Positions 1-11,299 of a DNA stretch of 64,000 nucleotides are shown here, piece by piece. The stretch's first letter is position 1. Every line of letters starts with the position of its first letter. The position numbers and the translations under genes are program-made. The notes below the pieces were generated by a model. That model was given only the letters and a program-made list of their open reading frames with translations. It searched no databases and was not told where the DNA came from. Source of the stretch: Lepidostoma basale. Its lineage: Eukaryota > Arthropoda > Insecta > Trichoptera > Lepidostomatidae. Where the stretch lies: NCBI GenBank assembly GCA_022606425.2, contig JAHDVF020000457.1:434001-498000 (forward strand), in the 5' to 3' direction.

Positions 1-234
1 ATTTAAGTAAAAAAAAACAACTTAATAATCAATATTTTAATAAGAATAATATGGATACATGGGAATGACACAGTTTTAAAACTACTAATTTACTAGAAAT
101 TGTTAAGAAAATTTTAAATAATGAGCGGAAAAAAACAAATTCACTTATCTTGTGAAATTCTTCGTATAAGTATTATTACGGTTTTTTTAATTTATTTATT
201 TATTTATTCTTTAAAAGAATTTAATCAATGATAT

Positions 235-370
235 AAGAATTAATTTTTACAATCTTCAATGTGAGCAAAAAATAGCTCATTATTGTGAAGAAGGATTCTA
301 GTCGTGTCCAAGCTTAAACCCATGTCCCCTGGATCAGGAGCCTAGCGTTCTATACCCTAGACCACCACCC
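235..370 (-). repeat. tRNA-derived SINE, family 2 (partial)
   Basis: Read on the minus strand, this block begins with a tRNA-like head. It has an A-box-like TGGTCTAGGG near 366 and a B-box-like stretch around 310-325 (GGGTTTAAGC, decayed from GGTTCGANNC), spaced as in a tRNA. A short unrelated body follows to about 235. It abuts the tail of a different SINE. No intact tRNA gene is present. The family is not identified. Confidence 0.5.
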
Positions 371-384
371 GATAATTATTATGT

Positions 385-618
385 TGAATCGCTCTTTACA
401 TCATTACAGCGTGAGCCAAATCAATGTAAAGCGTATTACAATCATATTGATTCTCGTGACATGTGATAAGTAGCTAATCTATCGCCATTTTATTATCACG
501 TAAATTCTGTACCAGACCAACGACAGTGTGACAATCACATTACCATCGTCGGAAATAGAACCCAGGACCTACGGGGTGGCAGTCACAGCACTTACCACTT
601 GATCACGAAGGTCATCTA
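385..618 (-). repeat. tRNA-derived SINE, family 1
   Basis: Minus-strand copy of the SINE seen best at 25725-25963. The tRNA-like head lies at 540-618, with a decayed B box near 560. The family body follows (CACTGTCTTTGGTCTGG-like, then AATTCACGTGACAATAAAATGGC-like), with a 3' tail near 390-440 containing TTTACATTGATTTGG. Point mutations in both internal promoter boxes suggest an old copy. Confidence 0.7.
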
Positions 619-689
619 TGATTTAAATGAGAGGGTTATATAAATAATAAAATTAATTGCTAAAAATTATTACGATTTTAATGACAATT

Positions 690-1130
690 AAAAAAAATGA
701 ATGGAGACAAAATGATCAAGAAAGTATATGCAAACAAAGTGAACGGATCTAGAAATAGAGGAAAACGACGAAAAGGTGGTACGATCAAATGAATCAAATA
801 TTAAATGTCGGTCACAATGTTGGAGTTTAAAATTATGATCAGAAAATTATTTTTAAACGGTTTGGAAGTATTACCATAAACTATTCAATAATAAATACGA
901 ATGATAACGTCTATTTTCTAGATTTTTTATAATAATTTATGATGACGAATACGATTATTGTGACAATTAGAAAGAAAGAATGAATGAGTACATAATATAC
1001 GCTTCCTCTTCATTCACGATGAATGAATGTAGAGGAAGTGAGAGAAGTATGTCAAGACAGAACAATATGGCGGTCCATTCATTCTGCTTACTTCTCCGGG
1101 GAGATGGCGTGATGGTTAATTGGTTATTTT
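690..1130 (+). pseudogene. LINE-A reverse transcriptase 3' end, decayed
   Basis: Two pieces of one LINE 3' region lie on the plus strand. At 690-816 a degraded frame resembles the family's 'GRPRKTW...IKY' stretch. At 1015-1125 the family's terminal block runs into GGAGATGGCGTGATGGTTA. The intervening DNA is unrelated or too diverged. Compare the best copy at 35382-36063. Confidence 0.6.
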
Positions 1131-1229
1131 GATTTTTAGTTTATTTTGGGAACACCGTAGGAGTGCGGTATAAAGGTTTGGTATTTTGCATAAGTGTCTA
1201 CGCATTGAAATATATATTTTTATGAACGG

Positions 1230-1680
1230 TTAAAATTTAAAAGTCACGGTAATAATAATTATGCGAAGGTCGTAGCGTTCCCAGTGAATTTGAATAGTCA
1301 CGCGCCAAATTTCCTGTGAAAACGGAACACGATTTAAAAAAAATGTAAATTGCCATTCTCTCCTTGTCAAATGAAATGTTTTGGAAACGAAATAAGGATG
1401 CTGACCGCAAAACCATTCCGTTCTCGGATATCTCGGGCGGGCGGGCGTAGAGGAGGCTCCATACCCGAGCGGAAGGAATAAGTCATTTATTACGAAAAAA
1501 GTGACAAAGGTAGTCTGCGGCTGCTCTGGGGAGGTTACCTTTAATCTCTCTAATGAGAGCCGACTTGGTTTATAATTTCGCAATACGTGCACGATGCTGT
1601 AATGTTTTACCAGGACACGTGTGCGGCAAAGGGTTTCACACAATAGCCGACCCTTAATGCCCGTCGTCTTGTAACACATA
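1230..1680. other. no recognisable feature
   Basis: An open frame on the minus strand covers this stretch, but its translation has no recognisable domain and is rich in unlikely residue runs. Single-copy-looking DNA with moderate GC; I see nothing I can name. Confidence 0.3.
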
Positions 1681-1802
1681 AGACCTAGGAAATACGTTAT
1701 GTATTCAGGATATATAATACTATATTTACAGTGTGTATGAAACTATGTATACTCCATATTTTCTGCTCAATATTGAGAAGAATCTATGTATACATGTTTA
1801 AA

Positions 1803-2275
1803 GAGTTAACTAACTAACTAACACGCCGTCTCTGCGAAAGGGTAGGCAGAAAGAATGGACTGTCACACTCTAACCGATGATGCACTCCATCCTTCTCTTT
1901 TCGTACCGCGGGAGACGCGGTGTGATGGGTTGCGAGCCTCATCGCCACCAATAAGCATCTCTCGCGTACACTTCGATCTTCCAACATCCACAAAATAAAT
2001 CTAAAACAAATAATATCAAATACATTGATATAAAATAAAATTACAAAATAATAATAATTTTTAGATGGTGCACATATTGTTAATTTAATTTATATTCCAC
2101 GTATCCACCGTTTTTTTTAAATTAGCAGTAATTAGGCACTCAAAACAAATCAACACCAGCAAGAAATTAAAAATAATATTGAAGAAATTATTCAAATTGT
2201 CATTGGAACAAAATAAAAAAATATTTTTACACCTGTCAAAATTCTTTATATAAACGAAAAAACTCGTATAATTTT
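1803..2275 (-). repeat. SINE-like composite repeat with LINE-A 3' tail
   Basis: Three sister copies exist: here, 29335-29755 (minus) and 17955-18228 (plus). On the minus strand a non-LINE body of about 400 bp ends in the terminal block of LINE-A (GGCAGAAAGAATGG on the plus strand) and a tandem AACT tail at 1806-1821. Sharing a 3' end with an autonomous LINE is typical of SINEs mobilised in trans. The body is not recognised. Confidence 0.55.
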
Positions 2276-2456
2276 AACATCAAAACAGTACAAACGTATA
2301 ACGTGTCGTCACAATTAACTATTATAAAGTGCGGAAACAATCAAATTGACCAAAACAATTCACTTGTACACGAAATTTCTCCAAATTTACGGGAGAACCA
2401 CATGAACCAAACCAAATTTTCAAAATCAGAACCAGTAAAGACTATTTAACTTATGA

Positions 2457-2922
2457 TCCATCACGCCTTCTACTCGAAGATATTGGCAGATAGAATGGAT
2501 CACCACACTGTTCTTTCCCGACATACTTATCTCGCTTCTCATTAATTCATTGTGTCATGCTCGCACGTCGATTTCCCGAATCCTCACGTGGTCGACATTT
2601 AATATTTGGTTAATTTGATCTTTCTGTAATTGTTTATACCGTTTACATCGTTGCAAGTGTCCAAATCATTTTAATGATACATTCATAATTTTTATTCATA
2701 ACGTCCTCATTCGCACTCCATTCACTTCTTACAGTTTCTTTTGACACTTTCTCGTATACAAATTTAATACACAATTGTCTAAAAGATCATATTTCTATTG
2801 CATTTATATAACTCTTATCCTTCTTTTGACAGTCCTAGCCTTCTAGGTATAAGGTATTCCAGTATAAGACTCAGTACAAGAATACCGTTTTGTGCTGCCA
2901 TCATAGCTATTTTGGATAAGCT
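2457..2922 (-). pseudogene. LINE-A reverse transcriptase 3' end, decayed
   Basis: Minus-strand copy of LINE-A. It covers the terminal non-coding block (2457-2600) and, further right, the region coding the 'VHNGVL..YGSE' part (about 2850-2915). Many frameshifts; no usable open frame. Confidence 0.6.
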
Positions 2923-2924
2923 TA

Positions 2925-2942
2925 AGAGAGAGAGAGAGAGAG
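2925..2942. repeat. (AG)n microsatellite
   Basis: Nine uninterrupted AG dinucleotides, right at the 5' border of the adjacent LINE-A remnant. Confidence 0.9.
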
Positions 2943-3124
2943 CTTTAAGGTGTTTTCTTTGTCTGTTCTAAAAATCTTTACACTCGTTAAAAAAAAAAAA
3001 AAATTATGATTATTGTAAGACAAAATTGTAATGACCAATAGTAAATAACATAAGATTGTAAGGATGAAAATGATTTTTCTATATATAATAGATTTTTGAA
3101 ATGAAGACGCTCAGATATATATCT

Positions 3125-3415
3125 GGAAAGACACTTCAAGAGAGTATAAGGAATACACGAATAGAGGAATTATGCGATGTCGAGGATGTCATTAGATGGG
3201 GAAGGCAAAGGAGAAGATACTGGTAAGCACACGTGAGAAGAATGGATCCATCTAGACTCCCCATCATTGTGTTGCACGGCCAGCCCCAAGGTAGACGACC
3301 CCCGGGCAGACCACCAAAGAGATAAATCGACAGCTGGGAGTCGACTTCGAAGGAGGCCAATTCGTCTTAAGAAACAGACCACAAGAATAATAATAATAAT
3401 AATAATAATAATAAG
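3125..3415 (+). pseudogene. LINE-C 3' end with (ATA)n tail
   Basis: On the plus strand, frames across this block give the C-terminal end of a LINE reverse transcriptase: 'RRRYW', 'RMDPSRLP', 'GRRPPGRPPKR'. The sequence then runs into an (ATA)n tract at 3387-3414, the likely 3' tail. Relatives lie at 38340-38790 and 55690-55925. Frameshifts break the frame. Confidence 0.65.
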
Positions 3416-3419
3416 ATTT

Positions 3420-4320
3420 GCAAAGTTGAATGTCCTAAGTTGCCTTGAGAAAAAATACAGAAATAAACAATCATTCACAATACGACATAGTTCGCTAGTT
3501 GTAATAAAGTCAAGAATGTAACACGGCTTAACCATTATGATACCTCTTGGAACATAGACTTATTGGAAAAATCACGTTGTGTCATGGAAATGTTTATACG
3601 AATTTTCATTTTCACTCATAAAACCGAAAAGGTAATTTGTCTCCGAATAACCTCGAGACAGCTGTCAAACTAAAGTGATGTATTTGTTTTTTTATACCGT
3701 GTTCTTCTTAGGCGCTCTGAGTAAACTTAAAGATTGCTCCAAGCAACCGGAGACACGCGTCTGAATTCGTAAATAAAGTTATAAAACAACAAAATTCACG
3801 TGGGATAAAATTATAAAAAAAATCACTAAACAAAGAGTTTGTTGAGATTGTATGTCTTAGCAAATATTGGCTCTGTTCACTGTGTATGATTTTCAGGACA
3901 ATATTTTTCTTCTTTACTGAAGTTATACGAAATCGGTCCGCATTTTGTTAAAGTGTCAATATAAATTTAAACGAAGGGTATACAAAGGCTTCCTGTTATT
4001 CTTTATACCCTTTTTGTTTGAGCGTTGATCGTAGATTTTTTGCGACCCTCGGTTGTTTTTCTCAAAAATGAAAATAAAACTTAGAGGACACATTTATCAA
4101 AGCCGATAACGACACGTGTGCATAACACGGAACGATTATGTACGGGTTTATAAATTAAACATTTCATACGAGGTATAATATTTTGAATTCAAGCAGCTTG
4201 TCCTCTCAAATGTGATTAATCTTTTTACTTCTAGAACTTGTTAAATATTTATTATGATTTTTTGTATAAAAGTTCTTAAAATGTATAAATTAATACTAGA
4301 AAAACTAAAATATTTTGTAA
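3420..4320. other. no recognisable feature
   Basis: AT-rich DNA without a supported gene, repeat border or RNA motif. Confidence 0.3.
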
Positions 4321-4420
4321 CGCATTGTTTTGGCGGAAACACTTTGATATTTCAACATTATTAACTATTTAATTTGAACACTCTTTTGTAATATCACAAT
4401 TAACTGTTTAAATAAAAAAA
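4320..4420 (-). repeat. Penelope-type terminal repeat, family a (fragment)
   Basis: Contains the family border GCATTGTTTTGGCGGAAACA followed by a TTTCAACATTATTAACT-like stretch. The same border occurs near 34430, 44455, 44980, 53065 and 62330. The ribozyme-like part is missing here. Confidence 0.45.
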
Positions 4421-4685
4421 ACTTTGTTATAAACTGTTTTTCTAACCGATGTTAGCATCGTCAAATCGATTTGCACTTGAAAAACACGTGTTTCTATGGT
4501 GTACATATAAAACAGGTACAGTGTTTATGTTTAAAAATTATCAGGAATAATGAACGTAACTTTATCCGCCACACGTTATACAAGAGCCCCTATCGCGTTA
4601 CGGGCATAGATAACGGGAACAGATATAAGGATCACTTCGACATTTTGTTAAACATTTCAATTTAAATGTTTACATAATAATAATA

Positions 4686-5574
4686 TTAGGTCCTTACATA
4701 TGAAATTGGCGTTTTGTTTGGGAGGAACATAAAGTTGATTTTTTTTAAATATAATATATTTATTTAATCAAAGTATGTACCATTGCTATCTATACACTTT
4801 TGTCATCTCATTTAGATGTTCATCGATCCCTTTACTACAAAAACCATTCGGACGGGAATCAATAAAATCTTTGAAGTCGGTTTGGACTGCTCCATCGGAG
4901 TTGAATTTTTTCTGTAGAATAGACATCTGCCGTAATCGTTTGGCCAGATTTAAGAAAGCTGTAGTGAACGACACCAGCACTAGTCCACCAAACGCTCACA
5001 AGTAACTTTTTTGGAGTCAATTTTCGCTTGGGGCATGGAGGTACCCACCTTTCAAGCTTTTTCACCTTCCCAATTTGCTTCAAGTGAATTAAAACAGTTT
5101 TATCACTAACACCGCAGCCTGCAGCTAACTCGGACGTGGTTTGCGATGGATCCGCTTCCACAATAGCCTTCAATTCTTCATTCTCAACTTTGGTCTCCGG
5201 CCGTCCACGGGGCTTGTTCTGTAGGTCGAAATTTCCAGAACAAAACGTTGGAACCAAAAACGCACTGTGTTTTCTTTTGCGGCACCGTCGCCATACACAT
5301 CACTAATCCTTCGAGCCGTTTCTGCAGCACTGGTGCCACGGTGGAACTCGTACTCGTAAATAACGCGATATTTCAAGTTTTCCATTTTGTAAACTGAGTG
5401 ACGCAAAGAAAAAAAACAATTGAGGAAAAAACAAATGAATTATAATTTTCGAAACACAAATACTTGAGTAAATAGCTGTATAAATTTGAATGTGGAATTC
5501 CTAACCAAAGAGAAGATATTTGAGATCAAAGTTGCCAGTACGGCAAAACCCAAATTTCATATGTAATGACCTAA
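4686..5574 (-). mobile_element. mariner element, internally deleted
   Basis: Ends are defined. TTAGGTCCTTACATATGAAA opens at 4686, and its inverted partner, closing in TCATATGTAATGACCTAA, ends at 5574. The roughly 30-bp inverted repeats have few mismatches, and each end is flanked by TA, the mariner target. The element is 889 bp, against about 1.3 kb for complete mariners, so roughly a third is gone. It is non-autonomous but could be mobilised in trans. Confidence 0.9.
4786..5406 (-). pseudogene. mariner transposase, deleted and frameshifted
   Basis: The start is the ATG at 5404-5406, opening with MENLKYRVIYEYEF, as in mariners whose N-terminal helix-turn-helix binds the terminal repeats. 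The protein runs through 'TVRFWFQRF' and shifts frame near 5250. It continues in the next frame through 'GNFDLQNKPRGRPE', the second helix-turn-helix ('SELAAGCGVSDKTVLIHL') and 'KLERWVP'. A deletion then joins directly to 'CPKRKLTPKKLLVSVWW', removing the first catalytic aspartate region. A second deletion after 'ITADVY' removes the second and third aspartates; a C-terminal piece ('FNSDGAVQTDFKDFIDSRP') remains in a third frame. It cannot encode an active enzyme. Confidence 0.88.
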
Positions 5575-5814
5575 TATTACTATTATTATTTAAATCATCA
5601 CAGCGTTTGTTCTATATTCTCCATAAATTTTAGTTGCGGATTTATAGAACACCTTTTTTTTAAACTTTGTTCACAGAACGAACATTATTGAAAAAAAAAA
5701 ATAGAGAGAGCTTTGACGAAATAATACGCTTGAGAGAGAGATTGAATAGTATTTTCTAGAAGGTTAAAGTCGCAGAAAAGTATTAAAAATTTATACTCAC
5801 AAATAAATTACGAA

Positions 5815-5965
5815 TTTTTATGAATTAAAACACTGTTTTTTCCGCTTTTGAGTTTATTTTTCTCTACATGTTTCGAAGGCTTACACCTTCATCATCGGGA
5901 GAACGATATAAACTGATATGTCGATAATGTCGAGAAAAATAAATTAAAAAGTGGAAAAAAACGTA
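5815..5965 (-). repeat. Penelope-type terminal repeat, family b
   Basis: On the minus strand the centre reads CCGATGA, T, stem GAAGG/CCTTC, then GAAAC and ATGTA, at about 5866-5898. This is hammerhead-like with one core change (C instead of T in CTGATGA). Outer arms (TTTTTCCGCTTTTGAG at left, AAAAGTGGAAAAAAAC at right) are inverted. Relatives: 42860-43030, 48285-48480, 62340-62480. Confidence 0.6.
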
Positions 5966-5984
5966 TTTTAATGTTTAATTTATC

Positions 5985-6180
5985 ATTAAATAAAACGATG
6001 TTTTTTAATTACTTCCACTTTTGTCTTTATTTAGACAGCGACCGGTTTCGCCAGGCTCGCTGGCATCGACAGACTGGTGACACTATTTTAAATAAAGTCA
6101 AAAGTGGAAGTATGTAAAAAACATCGTTTTATTTGATTATTATTTAAAATGAATAATCAAGAGATTTCAGTAAAATCATT
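5985..6180. repeat. Penelope-type terminal repeat, family 1
   Basis: Foldback repeat. The left arm starts with AAATAAAACGATGTTTTTTA and the right arm carries its complement near 6115-6135. The minus-strand centre (6040-6072) reads CTGTCGA, T, stem GCCAG/CTGGC, GAAAC, CGGTC. Copies of this family recur at 8810, 18855-19230, 19795, 21120 and 59460. Confidence 0.65.
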
Positions 6181-6894
6181 AGATTATCTTTCATTTATAA
6201 TTGAATATTTTAATAACTTACCACGTTCCACCAATATCTATGTGAAAACCACCCATAAATATAATATAAATATTTGTTATACAAAAAAATATTTGGTATA
6301 TATTATATAATGCGTTGACAAAATAATTAAATTCTTTAATGAATAATTTTAAACAAACGTCGATTACATTTATAAAATTTTTGGTAACACAACGTACAAG
6401 GAAAGTGAAATCAAATTATAACATTATTTTTTTTGTCATTTTTGAAATCATTAAACTACTCCTTCATATTAAGACAAGGAAACGAAGTACATATTTAACA
6501 AGTCAGCGGAAATTGAGAATAATATTTGCTAATGAAATCTGAAATGATAAGTCTAAGGGCAAAAGTTATTGTTGATGTAATTTTTTTATTCGGATCGTCT
6601 TCCGTTCGCGAGAACTTTCGGATAAATAATGAAAACGAGACAGTTAAAAATTAAGGGTCGTTTGAAATTGTCAGGAAACGTTTCGAATTACGGAAGATGA
6701 GTGCCTTCGTCGTTTCCCGGTCTGAAAATAATTCATGAAATTCTACTGATAATATTCGCACCCTATTTTGTACAATTTATTATGTAGAGATATGCATTTT
6801 TCATTGTAAGCCAAAGAGATATTTACATATAGAATTGAAGTATTGTGATTCTATACGCCATTTTATAATAATAATTAGGGAACGTAGAAATCTT

Positions 6895-7130
6895 TCTATA
6901 CAATATGTAATTCTTCTGTACGGGTGTATGGAGTTGAACTAATTTTAAACGGCAGGACCGATTTTGACGAAATTGTAGGTGTGTGTGTTTGAGTAGGTTT
7001 CTGGATGGTTTAAATTCATAATGGATTCGGTAGGTGACCGTTAAAACCTTCTAAGAAGTTCATAAATAATTGACCTTCTGAGAATAATTCATAGTTATTT
7101 TTGTTTACCATAGATGGCGCTGATGTCGAA
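6895..7130 (+). repeat. unclassified dispersed insect repeat
   Basis: Contains ACGGCAGGACCGATTTTGAC followed by a GTGTGTGTTTGAGT-like stretch. This resembles a repeat often seen in arthropod genomes. A related minus-strand piece lies at 43755-43830. I cannot assign the class; Helitron-like is one possibility. Confidence 0.35.
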
Positions 7131-7344
7131 TTCTGTGTTTAAGCCTGAGTAAATGCGTTATAGCGTGGCGTAGAGTTAAAATTCTAACTCAATGTCAAAT
7201 GTAATTGACTAGATAGTTGATCGAAAATACGAATATCGAAAAAACGTTTGCTGAACTAACAATAGCAGGCGAGCTGAAGTTCGGGCAGGACATCGTCTGT
7301 CGGGTCCGCTATTATACATAATTATTTCACTCAAACCGGAGCTT

Positions 7345-7650
7345 GGTGCACCCAGCGCGCCATGGAAAGAGACATACTTGGAATAAGCTTGAGGGACAAA
7401 ACAGAAAAAAAATTATTCGACAACGAACCAATCCAACAACGATTGATAGCTGAAGTCGGTGAAACGATAGCCGATGGGAAGACGAGTTCTGGAGTGGAAC
7501 CCGCCCACAGGATTCTCTACAGTTATACGTCTTCCTGCTCCCTGGACCGACGAAATTATAAGAATTGCTGGACGTGGATGGATGAGAATTACAATAGATA
7601 ATAGGTAGTGGCATGCTTTGGGAAAGGCCAGATCCAACAGTGGAGGGCAG
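7345..7650 (+). pseudogene. LINE-B (RTE-like) C-terminal remnant
   Basis: The plus-strand frame at 7362 gives 'MERDILGISLRDKTE', matching the 'QRSMERQMLGISLSDR' motif of the longer copy at 11.3-12.1 kb. Downstream frames degrade but keep 'RPDPTVEGR'. No catalytic part is present. Confidence 0.55.
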
Positions 7651-8805
7651 ACGGTTGATATGAAGAAGTAGAACTGGACATTTATTAACGTTATAAATTA
7701 AACTCTTCTGTCACCTCAATGAAGCTCCGGTTGGAGCGAATTAGTTTGGTAGTTTAAAGGTAAGATATAGGCCCTATAGAACGATTACATTCGCAGCGAA
7801 TAGTGGAATTTTGTTTATAGTGAACTGCAAACTAGTCTGTAGAGGTGGTATACTAGGCTAGGCTCGCAGTCGTCACACTGCGAGCAAACTTTCGCAGTTC
7901 GCGGCATTAGTTCGCTGTCTGTTGTCATGGAGTGTATTTTTTTCTTTTGAGCTGCAAACTGCGAAAATAGTTCGCTTATTCTTACGCAGCACGCGTTCCG
8001 TTTTACTAAGCCTTAAAATCAAAATATAGTTATGTAATAACAATATTTATTGGCGTTTAAAAAAAAATTCTATCAAGAGAAGTTTGCTACTTAAAAATGT
8101 ATGTTTGCGTAATGTTTGAATTATTATTTTTTCTAGATCCCCACACAAATCTGTCCATCAACCTAACACATGTCAAAAAGATATTGAAAAAAACTTAATT
8201 TAGACTAGAAAGCATCGGAAAAAATATATTCTAAAATTGGTTACAGTTGGTTCTGACTGTCAAATAACTAACACGAATTAATAAAGTATATTTGAAACTG
8301 TTTGAAACACGAAAATGCTTTCTCAAATAAATATGTACATGGTATAGTAGTGTCGTATGGTGACGGTGTTAATATTTTGATTGCCATATGCTAGTCTAAA
8401 AATTTAACTAACATTCATAGAATAAAACCTTTCAACATTGTAGTTCAACTTATTTTCAAAATATATTTGTAGATGACTCTTACAATCAATAACTATACTT
8501 CTTCAATAAGATTACAAGGTGATTAGCGAGGAACTAGAAAAATTAATCACATGGTGTCTACACTCTTTCAATGTAATCGCGTATAATTTATGTTATAGTG
8601 TGATTAATACGAATGAAATTAATCAAATGTCTCATGTCTGTTGTCTAATCAATAATGCCTGTAAGAAATGTATTGAAGTTTCCCTTTTGGTCCGAAATGT
8701 ATAATTGAAGATGGAGACTACAATGATCTAAGAAACGTCGATTGTAAGATCCAGTAGATAATTCTACTTACATTTTCTTTTTTTTTATCAACGCTGTTTA
8801 TAATG
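7650..8805. other. no recognisable gene
   Basis: AT-rich. A short GC-richer patch (7850-7990) repeats TTCGCAGTTCGC-like words, but I can assign no element. A small open frame at 8519-8704 has no recognisable domain. Confidence 0.3.
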
Positions 8806-8809
8806 TGAT

Positions 8810-8930
8810 ATTGATAAGTAAAAGGAAGTTTTTTTAATAACTACTTCCAATTTTTGTCTAATGGAGCTCAATATTTTCACCAGTCTGTCGATGCCAGCCG
8901 TTGTCGAAATGATTGTTTAGTTTAGTTAGT
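8810..8930 (-). repeat. Penelope-type terminal repeat, family 1 (decayed)
   Basis: Contains CTACTTCCAATTTTTGTCT and, at 8878-8915, CACCAGTCTGTCGATGCCAG. The stem is incomplete and GAAAC is lost. Confidence 0.5.
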
Positions 8931-8989
8931 TTAAAGAAATTCTATGTATAAATTTTCACAATCTACAATAAGTATATTTACTGGTTATA

Positions 8990-9790
8990 ATAATGTATAA
9001 AAAATTCATGTAATAAATAGTGGGGTATCAGTAATGAGAGTCCTCTCACGATACTCCCATATTAAATCGTATAAAAAATAAATAAATAAATAAAAAATGA
9101 GAAAAAAATTGAAATAGTTAAATAAGTCGTCGTTTTATTATATTATTATATAAAAGGAACATTAAGTAATCTATTGATATTATTAAAATCATTAAACAAG
9201 TGTCTAACTCAAAAATAAAAATATGTATCCATATTTGTATGCGTCACGTTATAATATAAATATTAATTGTGACTAACGTACGAAATATAAGTTTAAATAG
9301 AAATCAATTGAAGGCATAGTTAAAAAAAGTGTTTGAAAGTATTAAACGCCCTCCAGAATGAATAACTAACTTATTGGGATAAAGGTTTCCGTGTTAAAAT
9401 TCTAATAATTCGGTTACCACGGAGCTTAAAAGCTTCAAGTCAAATGAAAAATTTTTAACATTGATTTTATTAGGGTGTGAAGAGCCTGGGGGTTAGTTTA
9501 CATACTCGCCTCTGACGCATGGCTCTCCAAAAACTAATTTCGGACGTTTTTAAAATTCAGCGCAGAAATTTACATGCCGGCATGCCTCTTGAAATTCATG
9601 GAGCTGGCAAGGGTTCTTTTGAGAGATTTTTGGGGTTAATGAATGCGGGGATCAAGTCCATGTCATGTGAGTTGTAAAGTTGTATCAGTCTTGTCGCAAT
9701 TTTTCTCATTATTGTGAAGGACACACAAAGCTTTATCAAAATACCGGAAATGGAATACACAATATTGAATAAAAAGTTAATAGAGCTTTA
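8990..9790. other. no recognisable gene; small hairpin
   Basis: A small imperfect hairpin (GGGGTATC...GATACTCC) lies at about 9022-9058. The rest is AT-rich without features I can name. Confidence 0.3.
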
Positions 9791-9794
9791 AAAC

Positions 9795-10190
9795 TTAACA
9801 AAAGAAGGATGAAAGTAGAATAAATGCAGTAGAAATGAGATCTCTTAGACGAATGTGTGGATACTCTGTGTATGATAGTGTCGAATGAAAATATAAGAAG
9901 TAAATGCGGTGCGAATGATGGTGTGAATGTTCATGATGTTGAAAGATCATTAAGATGGTTTGGCCATATGGAATAAATGGTAAAAAATAATATGTAAATA
10001 AAACCAGAAATAGAGGAAGACCGAGGAAAACGTGGCACGATCAAATAAATCAAATATTGAATGTCAGCCACCTGAGGATCGGAGAAATTGACGTGCGTGC
10101 ATGACACGACGTATGAATGTTGAGGAATCGAGAGAAATATGTCAGGAAAGAAAAGTGTGGTAGTCTATTCTTTCGGCTCACCCATTCGCT
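9795..10190 (+). pseudogene. LINE-A reverse transcriptase 3' end, decayed
   Basis: Plus-strand frames recover 'AVEMRSLRRMCG', 'SLRWFGHME' and a 'RNRGRPRKTWHDQIN' stretch, then the terminal block with TATGTCAGGAAAGAAAAGTG. It is interrupted by frameshifts and a short deletion in the 'VYVN' part. Confidence 0.65.
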
Positions 10191-10199
10191 TTTTAATCA

Positions 10200-10310
10200 T
10201 TAATCGATGTAAAGCTATCATATTGATTCTCGCGACATGTTATAGGTAGGTAATCTGTCGCCATTTTATTGTCACGTGAATTCTACAGCAGACTAAACAC
10301 AGTGTGAATT
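10200..10310 (-). repeat. SINE family 1, body fragment
   Basis: The minus strand carries the SINE body and tail (AATTCACGTGACAATAAAATGGC-like near 10255-10280, tail near 10203). The tRNA-like head is missing, so this is a 5'-truncated copy directly downstream of a LINE-A end. Confidence 0.6.
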
Positions 10311-10379
10311 GTCGTAGAATCAAGAAGAAATCGACCTCTGGGGGTCGATATAGCCCACATTGGGAACCAATGATTTAGA

Positions 10380-11190
10380 TTTTGTAGAAAAATCAAACGA
10401 ATTAACATTAGCTCGCTAGCTATTAAAATTTATTGTATGTAATCGTCAATTTAACATTAGACTTGCGTTCGTATCTCCGCAATTGAAATAAATGCTAACA
10501 TAAAATTTCAGCCAAAAAGCTAAACAAAAGTTCATTGACCCTGGAGCTTTTGCTTCTATTAAAACTGTTATGAAAGCTTCCAATTTAAAGTATGAATGAG
10601 GCGTTCTAATACGATTTAGTTTAGTGACAACCTTACACCAAATAAATCTATGAAAAATTACCTGTTCCCCGTTTTAACTAAATTAATCGTGTGTCAACAA
10701 CCTTTCATAATCCATTTTCCCAAGTTTCCCGCCGACAGACTGATGTGATTAAAATCTAAGTGGCTGTACGAAAGACGGATACACTGCGAGGGAAATTTTA
10801 CTTCCGGCCTATGTAATCTTATTATATTATACTGTCTTGTGAAGAAATATTTTTATACCTGGAATTTTCAACAAAATCGAGTTTTATAAATAGCGATAAA
10901 ATGACGTATACCAAAAACGTACTATTTTATGTAGAATGCAAAAAAAAACTTATAGAAGTTATTGAAAGATTATAAAGTATTAACTAATTCACAGGAATTA
11001 GGTCAGTTTAGTAGTGTATTTGCGAAGGACCAAAAATGTGTAAGAGGCTGAAACTGGAGGTAATATTACGTATTTATCGTTATGATTAAATAGAGCAAAC
11101 CTTTAAGAAGAACATTTGGAAACAAATAATTTTTAATGTAGTTATTACCATAAATGAGTTCAACCAAGGCATCATCATATTACTAGCATG
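10380..11190. other. no recognisable feature; possibly single-copy
   Basis: No repeat border that I can see. The 10480-10830 part is less AT-biased than its neighbours and may be unique DNA. Confidence 0.25.
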
Positions 11191-11198
11191 TTAAATTA

Positions 11199-11290
11199 CA
11201 GTAGAACTCCAATTGTCCGATTCAATTGGGACCAGACTTCATTCGGATAACCGAAAATTCGGATGATTGGATATTTTTCGGAAAAAAACG
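11199..11290 (+). mobile_element. Tigger/pogo-like terminal fragment
   Basis: Starts with CAGTAGAACTCC directly after TA, followed by TTGTCCGA and ATTCGGATAACCGAAAATTC. This is the style of Tigger/pogo terminal repeats. The rest of the element is absent; an RTE-like LINE begins right after it. Confidence 0.55.
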
Positions 11291-11299
11291 TATTTTATT

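Noticed and set aside
1230..1679. 149-residue open frame as a gene
   Set aside because: No recognisable domain, odd composition, and no supporting promoter, splice or repeat evidence.
6300..6545. Short open frames in AT-rich DNA (6339-6542 and similar)
   Set aside because: Length and composition are as expected by chance in AT-rich sequence.
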